Shown: one piece after another, positions 6,807 to 13,191 of the stretch | Layout: the number at the start of each line of letters is the position of its first letter | Numbering within the stretch: the first letter of the stretch is position 1 | Source of the DNA: an uncultured Prevotella sp. | GTDB lineage: Bacteria; Bacteroidota; Bacteroidia; Bacteroidales; Bacteroidaceae | Length of the DNA stretch: 13,191 nt | Reading direction: 5' to 3' | Assembly: GCA_945637645.1 (NCBI GenBank) | Contig: CALZDK010000031.1 | Span: 1-13,191, forward strand | Made by a program: the position numbers and the translations under genes | Notes under the pieces: model-generated | The model's input: the letters and a program-made list of their open reading frames with translations, nothing else | Database searches by the model: none | Told to the model about the DNA's origin: nothing

Positions 6807-7562
6807 ATGATTCCCAAGAGAATACATTACTGCTGGCTGTCGGATGAGCCTTTCCCAAGAAAGATACGCAAGTGTATGGACACTTGGCGGAAGACTCATC
6901 CCGACTACGAAATAGTCAGATGGAGTACCGAGAACTTCGACGTAGAGTCAATACCATACGTGAAAGAGGCTTTCGAAGCCAAGAAATGGGCTTTCGCCGC
7001 CGATTATATACGCATGTATGCACTCTACACCGAAGGAGGCATCTATCTCGACTCCGACGTGGTGCTGCTGAAGAGGTTTGACGACTTCCTCGACAACTCC
7101 TTCTTCTCAAGCATGGAATACCACACGGCACAGATAGAGAAATGCGGCACCATGCAATATATCGACGCGGAAGGAAGACGCACGGCAGACAAGTATATCG
7201 AGGGAATACAGATTCAGGCTGCCGTGATGGGCGCGGAGAAAGGTTGTACCTTCGTGAAGAAGGTGATGGACTGGTATGCCGACAAACATTTCGTCAACGA
7301 GGATGGATCCATAGCCACCAATGTACTGTCGCCATATATCTATGCGAGAGTGGCAGAGGGAATGGGTTTCCTGTACAAGGACATCGACCAGCAACTGCCA
7401 GGAAGAATCCACATCTATCCTTCCGAAACTTTTGCAGGAAACAAACACGAGGTGACGCCAAACAGCTATGCCATTCACCTCTGTGCCCACAGCTGGCACA
7501 TGTCGCCAATGGAGAAAATCCGGAAATGGCTGGGGATAAAAGAAATAAGGAAAAGGAGTTAA
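6807..7562 (+). CDS. Glycosyltransferase family 32-like (DXD sugar-binding region)
   Basis: A 251-residue cytoplasmic-type transferase with the features of GT32 / Gly_transf_sug enzymes, often annotated as capsular polysaccharide synthesis protein. MIPKRIHYCW (residues 1-10) is the family's typical first strand. The core is ADYIRMYALYTEGGIYLDSDV (split here: ADYIRMYALY from 65, then TEGGIYLDSDV to 85), with the metal/nucleotide-sugar DXD as Asp82-Ser-Asp84. The C-terminal region contains SYAIHLCAHSWH, again usual for the group. I chose the ATG at 6807; an in-frame TTG at 6768 would overlap the peptidase gene and add residues before the conserved start. The stop is 9 bases before the next transferase, and AGGAG in its last codons may serve as that gene's ribosome binding site. 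Donor and acceptor are unknown; surface glycan assembly is inferred from the neighbours. Confidence 0.9.
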   Translation: MIPKRIHYCWLSDEPFPRKIRKCMDTWRKTHPDYEIVRWSTENFDVESIPYVKEAFEAKKWAFAADYIRMYALYTEGGIYLDSDVVLLKRFDDFLDNSFFSSMEYHTAQIEKCGTMQYIDAEGRRTADKYIEGIQIQAAVMGAEKGCTFVKKVMDWYADKHFVNEDGSIATNVLSPYIYARVAEGMGFLYKDIDQQLPGRIHIYPSETFAGNKHEVTPNSYAIHLCAHSWHMSPMEKIRKWLGIKEIRKRS

Positions 7563-7571
7563 ACAAACAAT

Positions 7572-8345
7572 ATGACGGAAAGAAAAATATCGGTAGTTAT
7601 CAACACCTACAATGCAGAGCGGACGCTCGCCAAGGTGCTCGAAACGGTAAAAGGGTTCGACGAGTGTGTGGTTTGTGACATGGAAAGCACAGACGGCACA
7701 CTCGCCGTCGCGTCGGAATATGGCTGCAAGATTGTGACATTCCCGAAAGCTGACCATAAGAGTGCAGAGCCCGCAAGAACCTTCGCCATACAGTCTGCCT
7801 CGTCGCCTTGGGTGCTTGTGGTCGATGCCGACGAACTGGTGACTCCACAACTTCGGGAGTATCTCTACAAAAGGATTGCCGAGCCCGACTGTCCGGCAGG
7901 ACTCTACATCCCAAGGAAGAACTACTTCATGGAGAGACTCTTCGACTATCCCGACTACCAGCTTCGCTTCTTCATAAAGGAAGGAACGGAATGGCCGCCC
8001 TATGTCCACACCTTCCCGAAAGTGAACGGACCGTTGGGCCATCTGCCTAAGGAACGCGACGAACTGGCTTTTATCCATCTCGCCGACGACACCATAAGCA
8101 TGCGCTTGCGGAAGACCGACCTCTACACCGACAATGAGGTGGAGAAGCGAAGCGGGAAACGGGTAACTCCTGTCGATCTCGTCGTGTCGCCCCTTTGGCG
8201 CTTCATACGCAGCTACTTCTTCAAGGGGGGAATACGAAGGGGAATGGCAGGTTTCATCAATGCCGTTCTATACAGTTTCTACAAATTCGTCACCTTGGCA
8301 AAAATAATTGAACACCAACGCCGCAATGATATTCGTAAGAGATAA
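7572..8345 (+). CDS. Glycosyltransferase family 2 (WaaE/KdtX-like)
   Basis: A 257-residue GT-A fold transferase. It starts with the GT2 strand KISVVINTYNAERTL (residues 5-19), has the nucleotide-binding Asp36 in CDMESTDGT, and the metal-binding DAD motif at Asp85-Ala-Asp87 (VVDADELV). Its length and the DMxSTDGT pattern resemble WaaE/KdtX-type enzymes that add a hexose to the lipopolysaccharide inner core, but the exact reaction cannot be inferred. Aromatic and basic residues near the C-terminus (RSYFFKGGIRRGMAGF) suggest peripheral association with the inner membrane. The gene sits between a GT32 and a GT11 gene: 9 bases after the former and overlapping the latter by 20 bases, which suggests translational coupling. 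Confidence 0.92.
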   Translation: MTERKISVVINTYNAERTLAKVLETVKGFDECVVCDMESTDGTLAVASEYGCKIVTFPKADHKSAEPARTFAIQSASSPWVLVVDADELVTPQLREYLYKRIAEPDCPAGLYIPRKNYFMERLFDYPDYQLRFFIKEGTEWPPYVHTFPKVNGPLGHLPKERDELAFIHLADDTISMRLRKTDLYTDNEVEKRSGKRVTPVDLVVSPLWRFIRSYFFKGGIRRGMAGFINAVLYSFYKFVTLAKIIEHQRRNDIRKR

Positions 8346-9117
8346 GGGAAGGATGTGCAACAACATCCTGCAGTTCGGACATGTATATGCATGGGCAAGG
8401 GAACATGGCAGAACAGCTGTGTCGATGCGGTTTGCATATAAATATCCGTATTTTCACATCTGCCATACTCGCTGGCATTGGTTTGCAACATACGTTTTTG
8501 CCAAGTTTGCCGCAAAATTGGGATTGCTGCCTGTGGCGGCTTTCCATTCTTTCAACGGCAATCCCGAAGCACAACACCTGCTCGAAACAAGGAAAACGCT
8601 GGTGGTGGAGGGATGGGAAGTGCGCTATTACGACCTCTTCCTGAAATATAAGCAAGAGATAGTAAGCCTTTTCGCTTTCGACCCTGACATTGTAGCAAAG
8701 GTAAGGCCAATGATGGACGTGAAGGCACTGAAACTCGGAGTCCACGTGCGTCGTGGCGACTACAAGACCTGGCAGGGAGGCAGGTTTTTCTATTCCGATG
8801 CGCAATATGCTGAGGTGATACGCCGTTTCGTCGCCCTTCATCCTGACAGCAAGGTTGAGGTCTTCGTTTGTGGCAACGACCCTAACCTTATGTCCATCAA
8901 GGAGGCTGTTGGCGCCGACATCACACTCCACATTCCCAACGGCAACCCTGCCGAGGACCTCTTCATGTTGTCAGAGTGCGACTATATAATTGGAGCTCCG
9001 AGCACTTTTTCTCTCGTAGCCTCTATGTATCACGACCGTCCCTTGGCATGGATTATGTCTCCAAGCGAGGACTCGCATTTCGACAAGTTCGACAATCTTT
9101 TCCGTAACATCATATAA
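8326..9117 (+). CDS. Glycosyltransferase family 11 (alpha-1,2-fucosyltransferase-like)
   Basis: A 263-residue GT-B type transferase. The donor-site signature of alpha-1,2-fucosyltransferases, HxRRxDY, is present as HVRRGDY at residues 140-146. The later segments CDYIIGAPSTFSLVASMY and the first strand MIFVRDKGRMCNNILQF also fit the family. The N-terminal loop is divergent: where typical members have GGLGNQ, this has GRMCNN. It is also slightly shorter than most GT11 enzymes. The ATG at 8326 is preferred over an in-frame TTG at 8308; it overlaps the end of the GT2 gene by 20 bases. The predicted reaction is transfer of L-fucose from GDP-fucose to a galactose or similar residue of a surface glycan; other donor sugars are possible. 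It is the last gene of the cluster, with a hairpin 5 bases after its stop. Confidence 0.78.
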   Translation: MIFVRDKGRMCNNILQFGHVYAWAREHGRTAVSMRFAYKYPYFHICHTRWHWFATYVFAKFAAKLGLLPVAAFHSFNGNPEAQHLLETRKTLVVEGWEVRYYDLFLKYKQEIVSLFAFDPDIVAKVRPMMDVKALKLGVHVRRGDYKTWQGGRFFYSDAQYAEVIRRFVALHPDSKVEVFVCGNDPNLMSIKEAVGADITLHIPNGNPAEDLFMLSECDYIIGAPSTFSLVASMYHDRPLAWIMSPSEDSHFDKFDNLFRNII

Positions 9118-9122
9118 AAAGT

Positions 9123-9156
9123 GAGGGGAAGACGGACTCACGTTCGTTTTCCCCTC
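9123..9156 (-). terminator. Strong hairpin terminator between convergent genes
   Basis: GAGGGGAA-GACG (9123-9134) pairs with CGTT-TTCCCCTC (9145-9156), a 12-bp stem with one wobble and a 10-base loop. On the minus strand it is followed, after two bases, by five T residues (complement of 9116-9120), so it is a canonical intrinsic terminator for transcripts coming from GH127. On the plus strand no T tract follows, but the stem lies 5 bases after the fucosyltransferase stop and may protect or end that transcript as well. Confidence 0.7.
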
Positions 9157-9208
9157 CACATTCAACTAAAAAATCACTAAACCAAATATATGAGAACTTT
9201 TTCGGCTG

Positions 9209-9251
9209 CAAAGTTAGAAAAGTTTTCAATACATCTATGATACTATCTTTG
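9209..9251. promoter_or_regulatory. Two opposed -7-like boxes in the convergent spacer
   Basis: TAACTTTG on the minus strand (9216-9209) and TATCTTTG on the plus strand (9244-9251) both match TAnnTTTG. Neither has a clear TTTG 19-21 bases upstream. The plus-strand one would drive RNA antisense to the GH127 3' end. In AT-rich DNA these may be chance matches. Confidence 0.2.
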
Positions 9252-9276
9252 CGGATTGTGATACTATTCGTGATTT

Positions 9277-11703
9277 TTATTTCACACTCCATTCAAAGAG
9301 TCCAGCAGAGTTATCAGAAGGAAGGTCAATCTCTATTTTTATTGCCTTTGTTTTCACTGGCTCGAAGTTCACCGTGCAGGCAGTACCTTTCGTTGTCGGG
9401 TACTTGTCGGCACCGCTTACAGACTGCCATTCGCCGTTGTCGTTCTTGAAGAAAATGCGCCATGCCTTTGGCACGCGGCAACCGCCCCAAGGACCATCGT
9501 CATACCAATATACTGTTGACGACTGTACTGTCGATGCCTCCGGGAACTCGTAGGCAATCCACTCTGTCACACCCTGCTTTGGCCACCAGTGGTAGTAAGG
9601 CATTGAACGGTCGGTGCCGTCCTTTGGCACAAGGCGGTCGTTGACAGCCGAGAGCGAAGCGGCAGGAGTTGAGGCTGTTACCTTGCTCAGCGAGGCAAGT
9701 GTTGCCGGTTGCTCAGGACGAGAGGAACTGAGGTCTTGCGACAGCCATACGCGCATCTTGCCGCTGCCACGATGGCACCAAGCGTAGTAAGGAATGAGGC
9801 TCAGCTTCACGTCCTTTGTGTTCAGACGGCCTTGCTTGTCGAAACTGAGGAGCTGTGCGTCGGTCTTTATCACCTTAATATAATAGTCAGCCACCTTTTT
9901 ATCCTTGGCGTGAAGTGTTCCGTCCTCAACAGTCATCTTAGGACTCTGGTTCACCAGTGCACCCATAATGTCGAAGTCGTTGTCTGGCCACTCTGCGCAA
10001 TATACTATAGGACCACGCTCTATTGCTACAAAACCGCGGTCAGCTTCCACGTTGTTGTTGGCGCGTACTGTTCGTGGGTCCATGTCGAAATGAACACGCA
10101 CCACGTCGCCCTTCTTCCACTTGCGGTCGATGGTGAAATAGCCATCGTCGGTGAGCTTTCCATTCACGGCATTGCCGTTCACCGTGATGTTGTATTGTGG
10201 ACGCAGGTTGTCGGTAAACTCGTATAGGTTGCTTGGAACCACCTCGTTGCGCACCCAGCCAGGTATGCGCACCTTCATTGCCCACTGTCCTGCCTTGTTG
10301 GCAGCCACCTTAATGGCGATGTCGCCATCCCAAGGATATTGTGTCTGCTGCTCCAGTGTTATGCCTTTTCCTGCAACTGAGAGTTGGCTTGTGTTGCTCA
10401 TGAAGAGGTTGACATATACGTCGCGCTTGTTCACTGCATAGACATAGCCTGGCAGCGAAGGAATGAAGCGTGCGATGTTTGACGGACAGCAGGCGCAGCC
10501 GAACCAAGGCTGGCGCTGGTGCTGGCCCATCGACTCCAATGGGTTGGGATAGAAGAAACCGCCACCGTCGAGCGACACGCCTGAGATGAGTCCGTTGTAG
10601 AGCGATCGCTCAAGCACGTCGTAGTATTTTGACTCGCCGTGGAGGAGGAACAGGCGGTAGTTGACATACACATTACCTATGGCTGCGCAGGTCTCGCAGT
10701 AAGCCGACATGTTTGGCAACTCATAGTTCTTGCCGAAAGCCTCGCCGTTGTTTGTCGCACCGATACCACCAGTGATGTAGAGTTTCTTCTCCACAATGTT
10801 GTTCCAGATGTTGTCGATGGCGTTGATATAAGACTTGTCGCCTGTCAAGGCAGCCACGTCTGCCATGCCAGCATACATGTATGCAGCACGCACTGCGTGT
10901 CCTACTGCCTCGTCCTGTTCCACAACAGGCTTGTGGCTCTGGCTGTATTCAGTCTTTATGGTTGTCTTTCCACGATAGTCGAGGAAGAACTTTGCCTGGT
11001 CGAGGTATCTCTGCTCGCCTGTCAGCACATAGAGTTTGCAGAGCGCCATCTCGGCAATCTGGTGTCCAGGCACCACACACACCTGTCCAGGCTTTGTGCC
11101 AATCTCACGGCACACGCAGTCGGCATATCGGCAAGCGATGTCGAGGAATTTCCTTGATCCTGTTGCTTGGAAGTGTGCCACAGCACCTTCCACCATGTGT
11201 CCGAGGTTGTAGAACTCGTGGCTGAGGTCTTCCACCTTCGACCAACGCTTGTCGCCAGCCCACTCGTGTGGGTGCTTGGGGTTCATGGTGCGTGAAGTAT
11301 AGAGGTAACCATCCTTTTCCTGCGCCTTCGCTACGATGTCAAGTACACTGTCTATATAGTGAACGAGTTTCTTGTTGGGATAGGTCTGAAGCGAGTAGCT
11401 TGCTCCCTCTATGGTCTTATACACGTCGGTATCGTCGAACGAATATCCCTTCACCTCGTAGCTGTCGCTTGGGTTGGCAGCCTTCTCAAAGTTGGTGTAG
11501 CGTCCTGTTTCCTCACATTTGCTGAATGCGAGTGGAATGGTTACGTCGCGGCTTGCCTTTAGTCGCTGTCCCCAGAACGAGTCTGTCACTTTCACCTTAG
11601 TAAAAGGTACGGGTGTGATAGGGTAGCCATGGCTTCCCTTTGTCTGTGCGCCGGCGCCGAGACATACGGCAACGGCGAGCGCAAGTAATGCAGTTCGTTT
11701 CAT
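9277..11703 (-). CDS. Secreted GH127 beta-L-arabinofuranosidase (DUF1680 family)
   Basis: An 808-residue enzyme with a Sec signal peptide (MKRTALL, core, AGA before Gln20); Cys14 is not in a lipobox, so it is probably periplasmic rather than a lipoprotein. The (alpha/alpha)6 barrel covers about residues 30-420, followed by beta-sandwich domains. Residues aligned by position to the characterised Bifidobacterium HypBA1 are present: Glu321 (NNGEAFG) as acid/base, and the zinc site Glu337, Cys339 (CETCAAIGN), Cys405 (nucleophile) and Cys406 (FGCACCPSN). An extra C-terminal region from about 690 (WYDDGPWGGCRVPKAWRIFF) resembles a discoidin/CBM32-like sandwich and makes the protein longer than HypBA1. 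It probably releases terminal beta-L-arabinofuranose from plant glycoproteins or pectin side chains. No SusC/SusD genes are next to it, so it is not in a visible polysaccharide utilisation locus. Transcribed alone. Confidence 0.93.
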   Translation of the reverse strand: MKRTALLALAVAVCLGAGAQTKGSHGYPITPVPFTKVKVTDSFWGQRLKASRDVTIPLAFSKCEETGRYTNFEKAANPSDSYEVKGYSFDDTDVYKTIEGASYSLQTYPNKKLVHYIDSVLDIVAKAQEKDGYLYTSRTMNPKHPHEWAGDKRWSKVEDLSHEFYNLGHMVEGAVAHFQATGSRKFLDIACRYADCVCREIGTKPGQVCVVPGHQIAEMALCKLYVLTGEQRYLDQAKFFLDYRGKTTIKTEYSQSHKPVVEQDEAVGHAVRAAYMYAGMADVAALTGDKSYINAIDNIWNNIVEKKLYITGGIGATNNGEAFGKNYELPNMSAYCETCAAIGNVYVNYRLFLLHGESKYYDVLERSLYNGLISGVSLDGGGFFYPNPLESMGQHQRQPWFGCACCPSNIARFIPSLPGYVYAVNKRDVYVNLFMSNTSQLSVAGKGITLEQQTQYPWDGDIAIKVAANKAGQWAMKVRIPGWVRNEVVPSNLYEFTDNLRPQYNITVNGNAVNGKLTDDGYFTIDRKWKKGDVVRVHFDMDPRTVRANNNVEADRGFVAIERGPIVYCAEWPDNDFDIMGALVNQSPKMTVEDGTLHAKDKKVADYYIKVIKTDAQLLSFDKQGRLNTKDVKLSLIPYYAWCHRGSGKMRVWLSQDLSSSRPEQPATLASLSKVTASTPAASLSAVNDRLVPKDGTDRSMPYYHWWPKQGVTEWIAYEFPEASTVQSSTVYWYDDGPWGGCRVPKAWRIFFKNDNGEWQSVSGADKYPTTKGTACTVNFEPVKTKAIKIEIDLPSDNSAGLFEWSVK

Positions 11704-11751
11704 TGTCTATTATGTTTTTAGTTTGATGTTTCCGTTTTGCTTTTTATGTTG

Positions 11752-11782
11752 CAAAGATACATATTTTTATAATAAAAACATA
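11752..11782 (-). promoter_or_regulatory. Promoter of the GH127 gene
   Basis: The minus strand has TATCTTTG at 11759-11752, a perfect TAnnTTTG box 48 bases before the ATG at 11703. Nineteen bases further upstream lies TTTATG (one base off TTTG). Confidence 0.55.
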
Positions 11783-12143
11783 AAAAAATAGTCTCTAAGA
11801 ATGCAAAAAAAGTACTGAAATCATGTGTATTCCGCATTTTTGGACGATTTTTGTATATTTCAAGACTATTTTGCCATATCGTTTCGCCTTTTTTCATTTA
11901 TTTTGCAGCACAATTTCACAATCGAATAACAACAGTTAAGGTTCTGTGCTTAAAAGGACCGTATATATTTTTGAAAAGTCACAGGTAAGGAGACTGGATT
12001 TCAGGAATGGCTGATGTGGATGTTGCGATGCCCGATGCCGTCCAATATATATAAGGTGGTGTTGGCTCGCTTTCCACAGAGAACAAAAAACGAAAAAAAT
12101 AAAAGATATAACAATGTCAACAGTCAACTTTTTCATAAAAAAC

Positions 12144-12174
12144 TTTTTTTATTAGGAAAAAGTGTGTATATTTG
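12144..12174 (+). promoter_or_regulatory. Promoter of the nitroreductase gene
   Basis: TATATTTG at 12167-12174 matches TAnnTTTG and ends 27 bases before the ATG at 12202. A T-tract (12144-12149) sits where the TTTG element would be, so that element is not exact. The box places the transcription start after the in-frame TTG at 12172, supporting the ATG as the start codon. Confidence 0.6.
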
Positions 12175-12201
12175 CAGCATCAAACAAACAGACTTACACT
12201 T

Positions 12202-12879
12202 ATGAATATCAAGAGAACAACAATCCTTGCTGCCATGGCATTATTGGCAGTAGTAGTTGTGGCATCAACATACTTTGCCACAACGAGTGTCGAAAACGTT
12301 GCTGTAGGCGATACACGCCAGTTACCCACACCTACAAAGAGTGCGAAAATGACCCTTATGGAGTCGCTTCAGAAGCGCCACTCTCCAAAGGAGTTCAGCA
12401 CAAAGGAAGTTTCGGAGGCTGACCTTGCCGAACTGCTTTGGGCTGCCTGTGGCATCAATCGCCCGGAGAGCAAGAAAATCACAGCCCCGTCGGCAATAAA
12501 CGCACAGGACATCAACGTCTATGTCTGCACCAAGGACGGAGCATGGCTCTACATCGCTGATGGCAACATGCTTAAGAAGGTGAGCGACAAAGACTTGCGT
12601 CTCTCCATAGCAAAGGGTCAGGAGGCAATGGCTTCCGCACCGGTATTCCTCGTCCTCGCCAGCGACCACACCAAGTTTGGCAAACTTTCAGACCGTGCTG
12701 ATGTCATGGGAGCCATAGATTCCGGCTATGTGTCGCAGAACATCTGTCTCGCATGCACTGCCCTTGGGCTTGCCACACGTCCGAGAATGTCGATGGACAA
12801 GGAGACCTTGGCAAAGGAGTTGCAGCTCGATGAAAACCATTCCCTGCTGCTTAACCATCCTGTAGGTTACGAGAAGTAA
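12202..12879 (+). CDS. Exported SagB/ThcOx-type nitroreductase family protein
   Basis: A 225-residue FMN-dependent nitroreductase-fold protein. Residues 1-26 (MNIKRTTILAA, then a run of Ala, Leu and Val) form a signal peptide or N-terminal membrane anchor, followed by a Pro/Thr linker to about residue 47. The fold begins with SLQKRHSPKEF (55-65), the phosphate-binding Arg59/Ser61 region of the FMN site. TAPSAINAQDINVYV (94-108), the helix GYVSQNICLACTALGLATR (175-193) and the C-terminal HPVGYEK (219-225) are characteristic of SagB-type oxidoreductases. Members oxidise or reduce small substrates with NAD(P)H or act on peptide azolines; no substrate is predictable and no partner cyclase gene is visible. 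There is no twin-arginine motif, so FMN would have to be acquired after Sec export. Cys83, Cys109, Cys182 and Cys185 are present. It appears monocistronic. Confidence 0.9.
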   Translation: MNIKRTTILAAMALLAVVVVASTYFATTSVENVAVGDTRQLPTPTKSAKMTLMESLQKRHSPKEFSTKEVSEADLAELLWAACGINRPESKKITAPSAINAQDINVYVCTKDGAWLYIADGNMLKKVSDKDLRLSIAKGQEAMASAPVFLVLASDHTKFGKLSDRADVMGAIDSGYVSQNICLACTALGLATRPRMSMDKETLAKELQLDENHSLLLNHPVGYEK

Positions 12880-12900
12880 ACCATCGACCTTACGATGTTT

Positions 12901-12958
12901 CAATATCGACAAGTGGATTTGCCAATATCCGCTTGTCGATATTGCTTTATCGACAAGT
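12901..12958 (+). repeat. Long perfect hairpin plus a third copy of its arm
   Basis: CAATATCGACAAG (12901-12913) is perfectly complementary to CTTGTCGATATTG (12932-12944); a T-G wobble and GGAT/ATCC extend the stem to 18 bp around an 8-base loop. TATCGACAAGT recurs at 12948-12958 in the orientation of the left arm, so the right arm can alternatively pair with it (9 bp, 8-base loop). It starts 21 bases after the nitroreductase stop and probably ends or stabilises that mRNA, although no long T tract follows. Confidence 0.75.
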
Positions 12959-12995
12959 CGTTTAACCATTTCCAAGATAACTTATGCTTCGCCTA

Positions 12996-13034
12996 CTGTC
13001 AGCTTATGACAGCCGACTGTCATAACTATGACAG
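12996..13034. repeat. Four alternating copies of a CTGTCAT/ATGACAG arm
   Basis: CTGTCA (12996-13001), TATGACAG (13005-13012), CTGTCATA (13017-13024) and TATGACAG (13027-13034) alternate in orientation with 3-4 base spacers. They can form two small hairpins in series (1-2 and 3-4) or one central 9-bp stem (2-3, loop CCGA). Confidence 0.75.
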
Positions 13035-13106
13035 AGTTAATGAAGACGTTTGACTTGTTAGATAAAGATGTCTTGCTTATGTTTATATATAAGCCAGCTC
13101 CGCTAA

Positions 13107-13191
13107 CACTCTACACTCTACATCATTCGGCGGTTTTACGTTGATAATCAGATAGTTGGCGAATGTAGAGTGTCTCCAAACTCTACATTCA
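13107..13191. repeat. CTCTACA inverted/direct repeat block at the window edge
   Basis: CACTCTA is tandemly repeated with 7-base period at 13107-13123. CGAATGTAGAGTGT (13160-13173) is complementary both to the upstream ACACTCTACAT-CA-TTCG (13113-13129, two extra bases) and to the downstream ACTCTACATTC (13180-13190; 11-bp stem, 8-base loop). The block runs into the window end. No gene is seen in 12880-13191. Confidence 0.7.

Larger units (their letters stand above)
11704..12201. other. 498-base divergent spacer with a GC-richer island
   Basis: The GH127 promoter (11752-11782) and the nitroreductase promoter (12144-12174) occupy the two ends. Most of the spacer is very AT-rich with A and T tracts. 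Between about 11941 and 12085 composition shifts to coding-like GC. This island has a plus-strand -7-like box TATTTTTG (11966-11973) and, 33 bases on, a 15-codon ORF (12007-12054, product MADVDVAMPDAVQYI) with four GATG repeats. I do not recognise an RNA family or a protein remnant here. A 66-codon minus-strand ORF covering the same stretch has no promoter and looks accidental. Confidence 0.5.

Noticed and set aside
7107..8078. 323-codon open frame on the minus strand across the GT32 and GT2 genes
   Set aside because: It lies antisense to two well-supported glycosyltransferase genes, has no recognisable domain or promoter, and its composition follows from the codon use of the real genes.
11936..12136. 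66-codon minus-strand frame starting MKKLTVDIVI, resembling a signal peptide
   Set aside because: No TAnnTTTG box in front, the rest has no coding character, and the hydrophobic start comes from an AT-rich tract.
12172..12201. TTG start extending the nitroreductase by 10 residues
   Set aside because: The codon is part of the TATATTTG promoter box, and the extension would spoil the signal peptide.
12901..13191. CRISPR array
   Set aside because: Repeats are of three unrelated kinds, short, and not spaced by regular unique spacers; no cas gene is present.

Overview
The window looks like an ordinary chromosomal segment of a Bacteroidales bacterium, most likely Prevotella or a close relative. 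Evidence: moderate GC coding DNA separated by very AT-rich spacers; upstream elements of the Bacteroidetes primary-sigma type (TAnnTTTG at about -7, sometimes TTTG about 19-20 bases further upstream) rather than E. coli-like -35/-10 boxes; and protein families typical of the group (937-residue secreted M16 peptidase, secreted GH127 arabinofuranosidase, exported SagB-type nitroreductase, XerD divergent from aroQ). Species assignment is inference. No rRNA, tRNA, CRISPR, IS element or prophage gene was seen.

Layout. Bases 75-749 (+) encode a conserved Bacteroidales protein of unknown function. Its 3' end overlaps tail to tail a short-chain dehydrogenase (734-1492, -). A 308-base spacer follows, holding the dehydrogenase promoter and an orphan terminator-like hairpin on the + strand. 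xerD (1801-2718, -) and aroQ (2772-3194, +) diverge from a 53-base region with overlapping promoters. aroQ is followed closely by an O-methyltransferase gene (3217-3864); the junctions carry short GAGTGAAGAA-type and AGTTGAC-type repeats.

From 3977 to 9117 (+) there is a tight four-gene cluster: a secreted zinc M16 peptidase, then three glycosyltransferases (GT32, GT2/WaaE-like, GT11 fucosyltransferase-like) with gaps of 16 and 9 bases and one 20-base overlap. The three transferases probably add sugars to a surface glycan (LPS/LOS or capsule). A strong hairpin (9123-9156) separates this cluster from a convergent secreted GH127 beta-L-arabinofuranosidase (9277-11703, -), which suggests use of plant arabinan-type polymers.

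A 498-base AT-rich divergent spacer (11704-12201) contains promoters for GH127 and for the nitroreductase, plus an unexplained GC-richer island. The exported nitroreductase (12202-12879, +) is followed by 312 bases without a gene but dense in nested inverted repeats up to the window edge. These repeats are the most structured DNA not explained by genes. I see no convincing new defence or metabolic system; the best leads are these repeat blocks, the two spacer islands and the peptidase-glycosyltransferase cluster.
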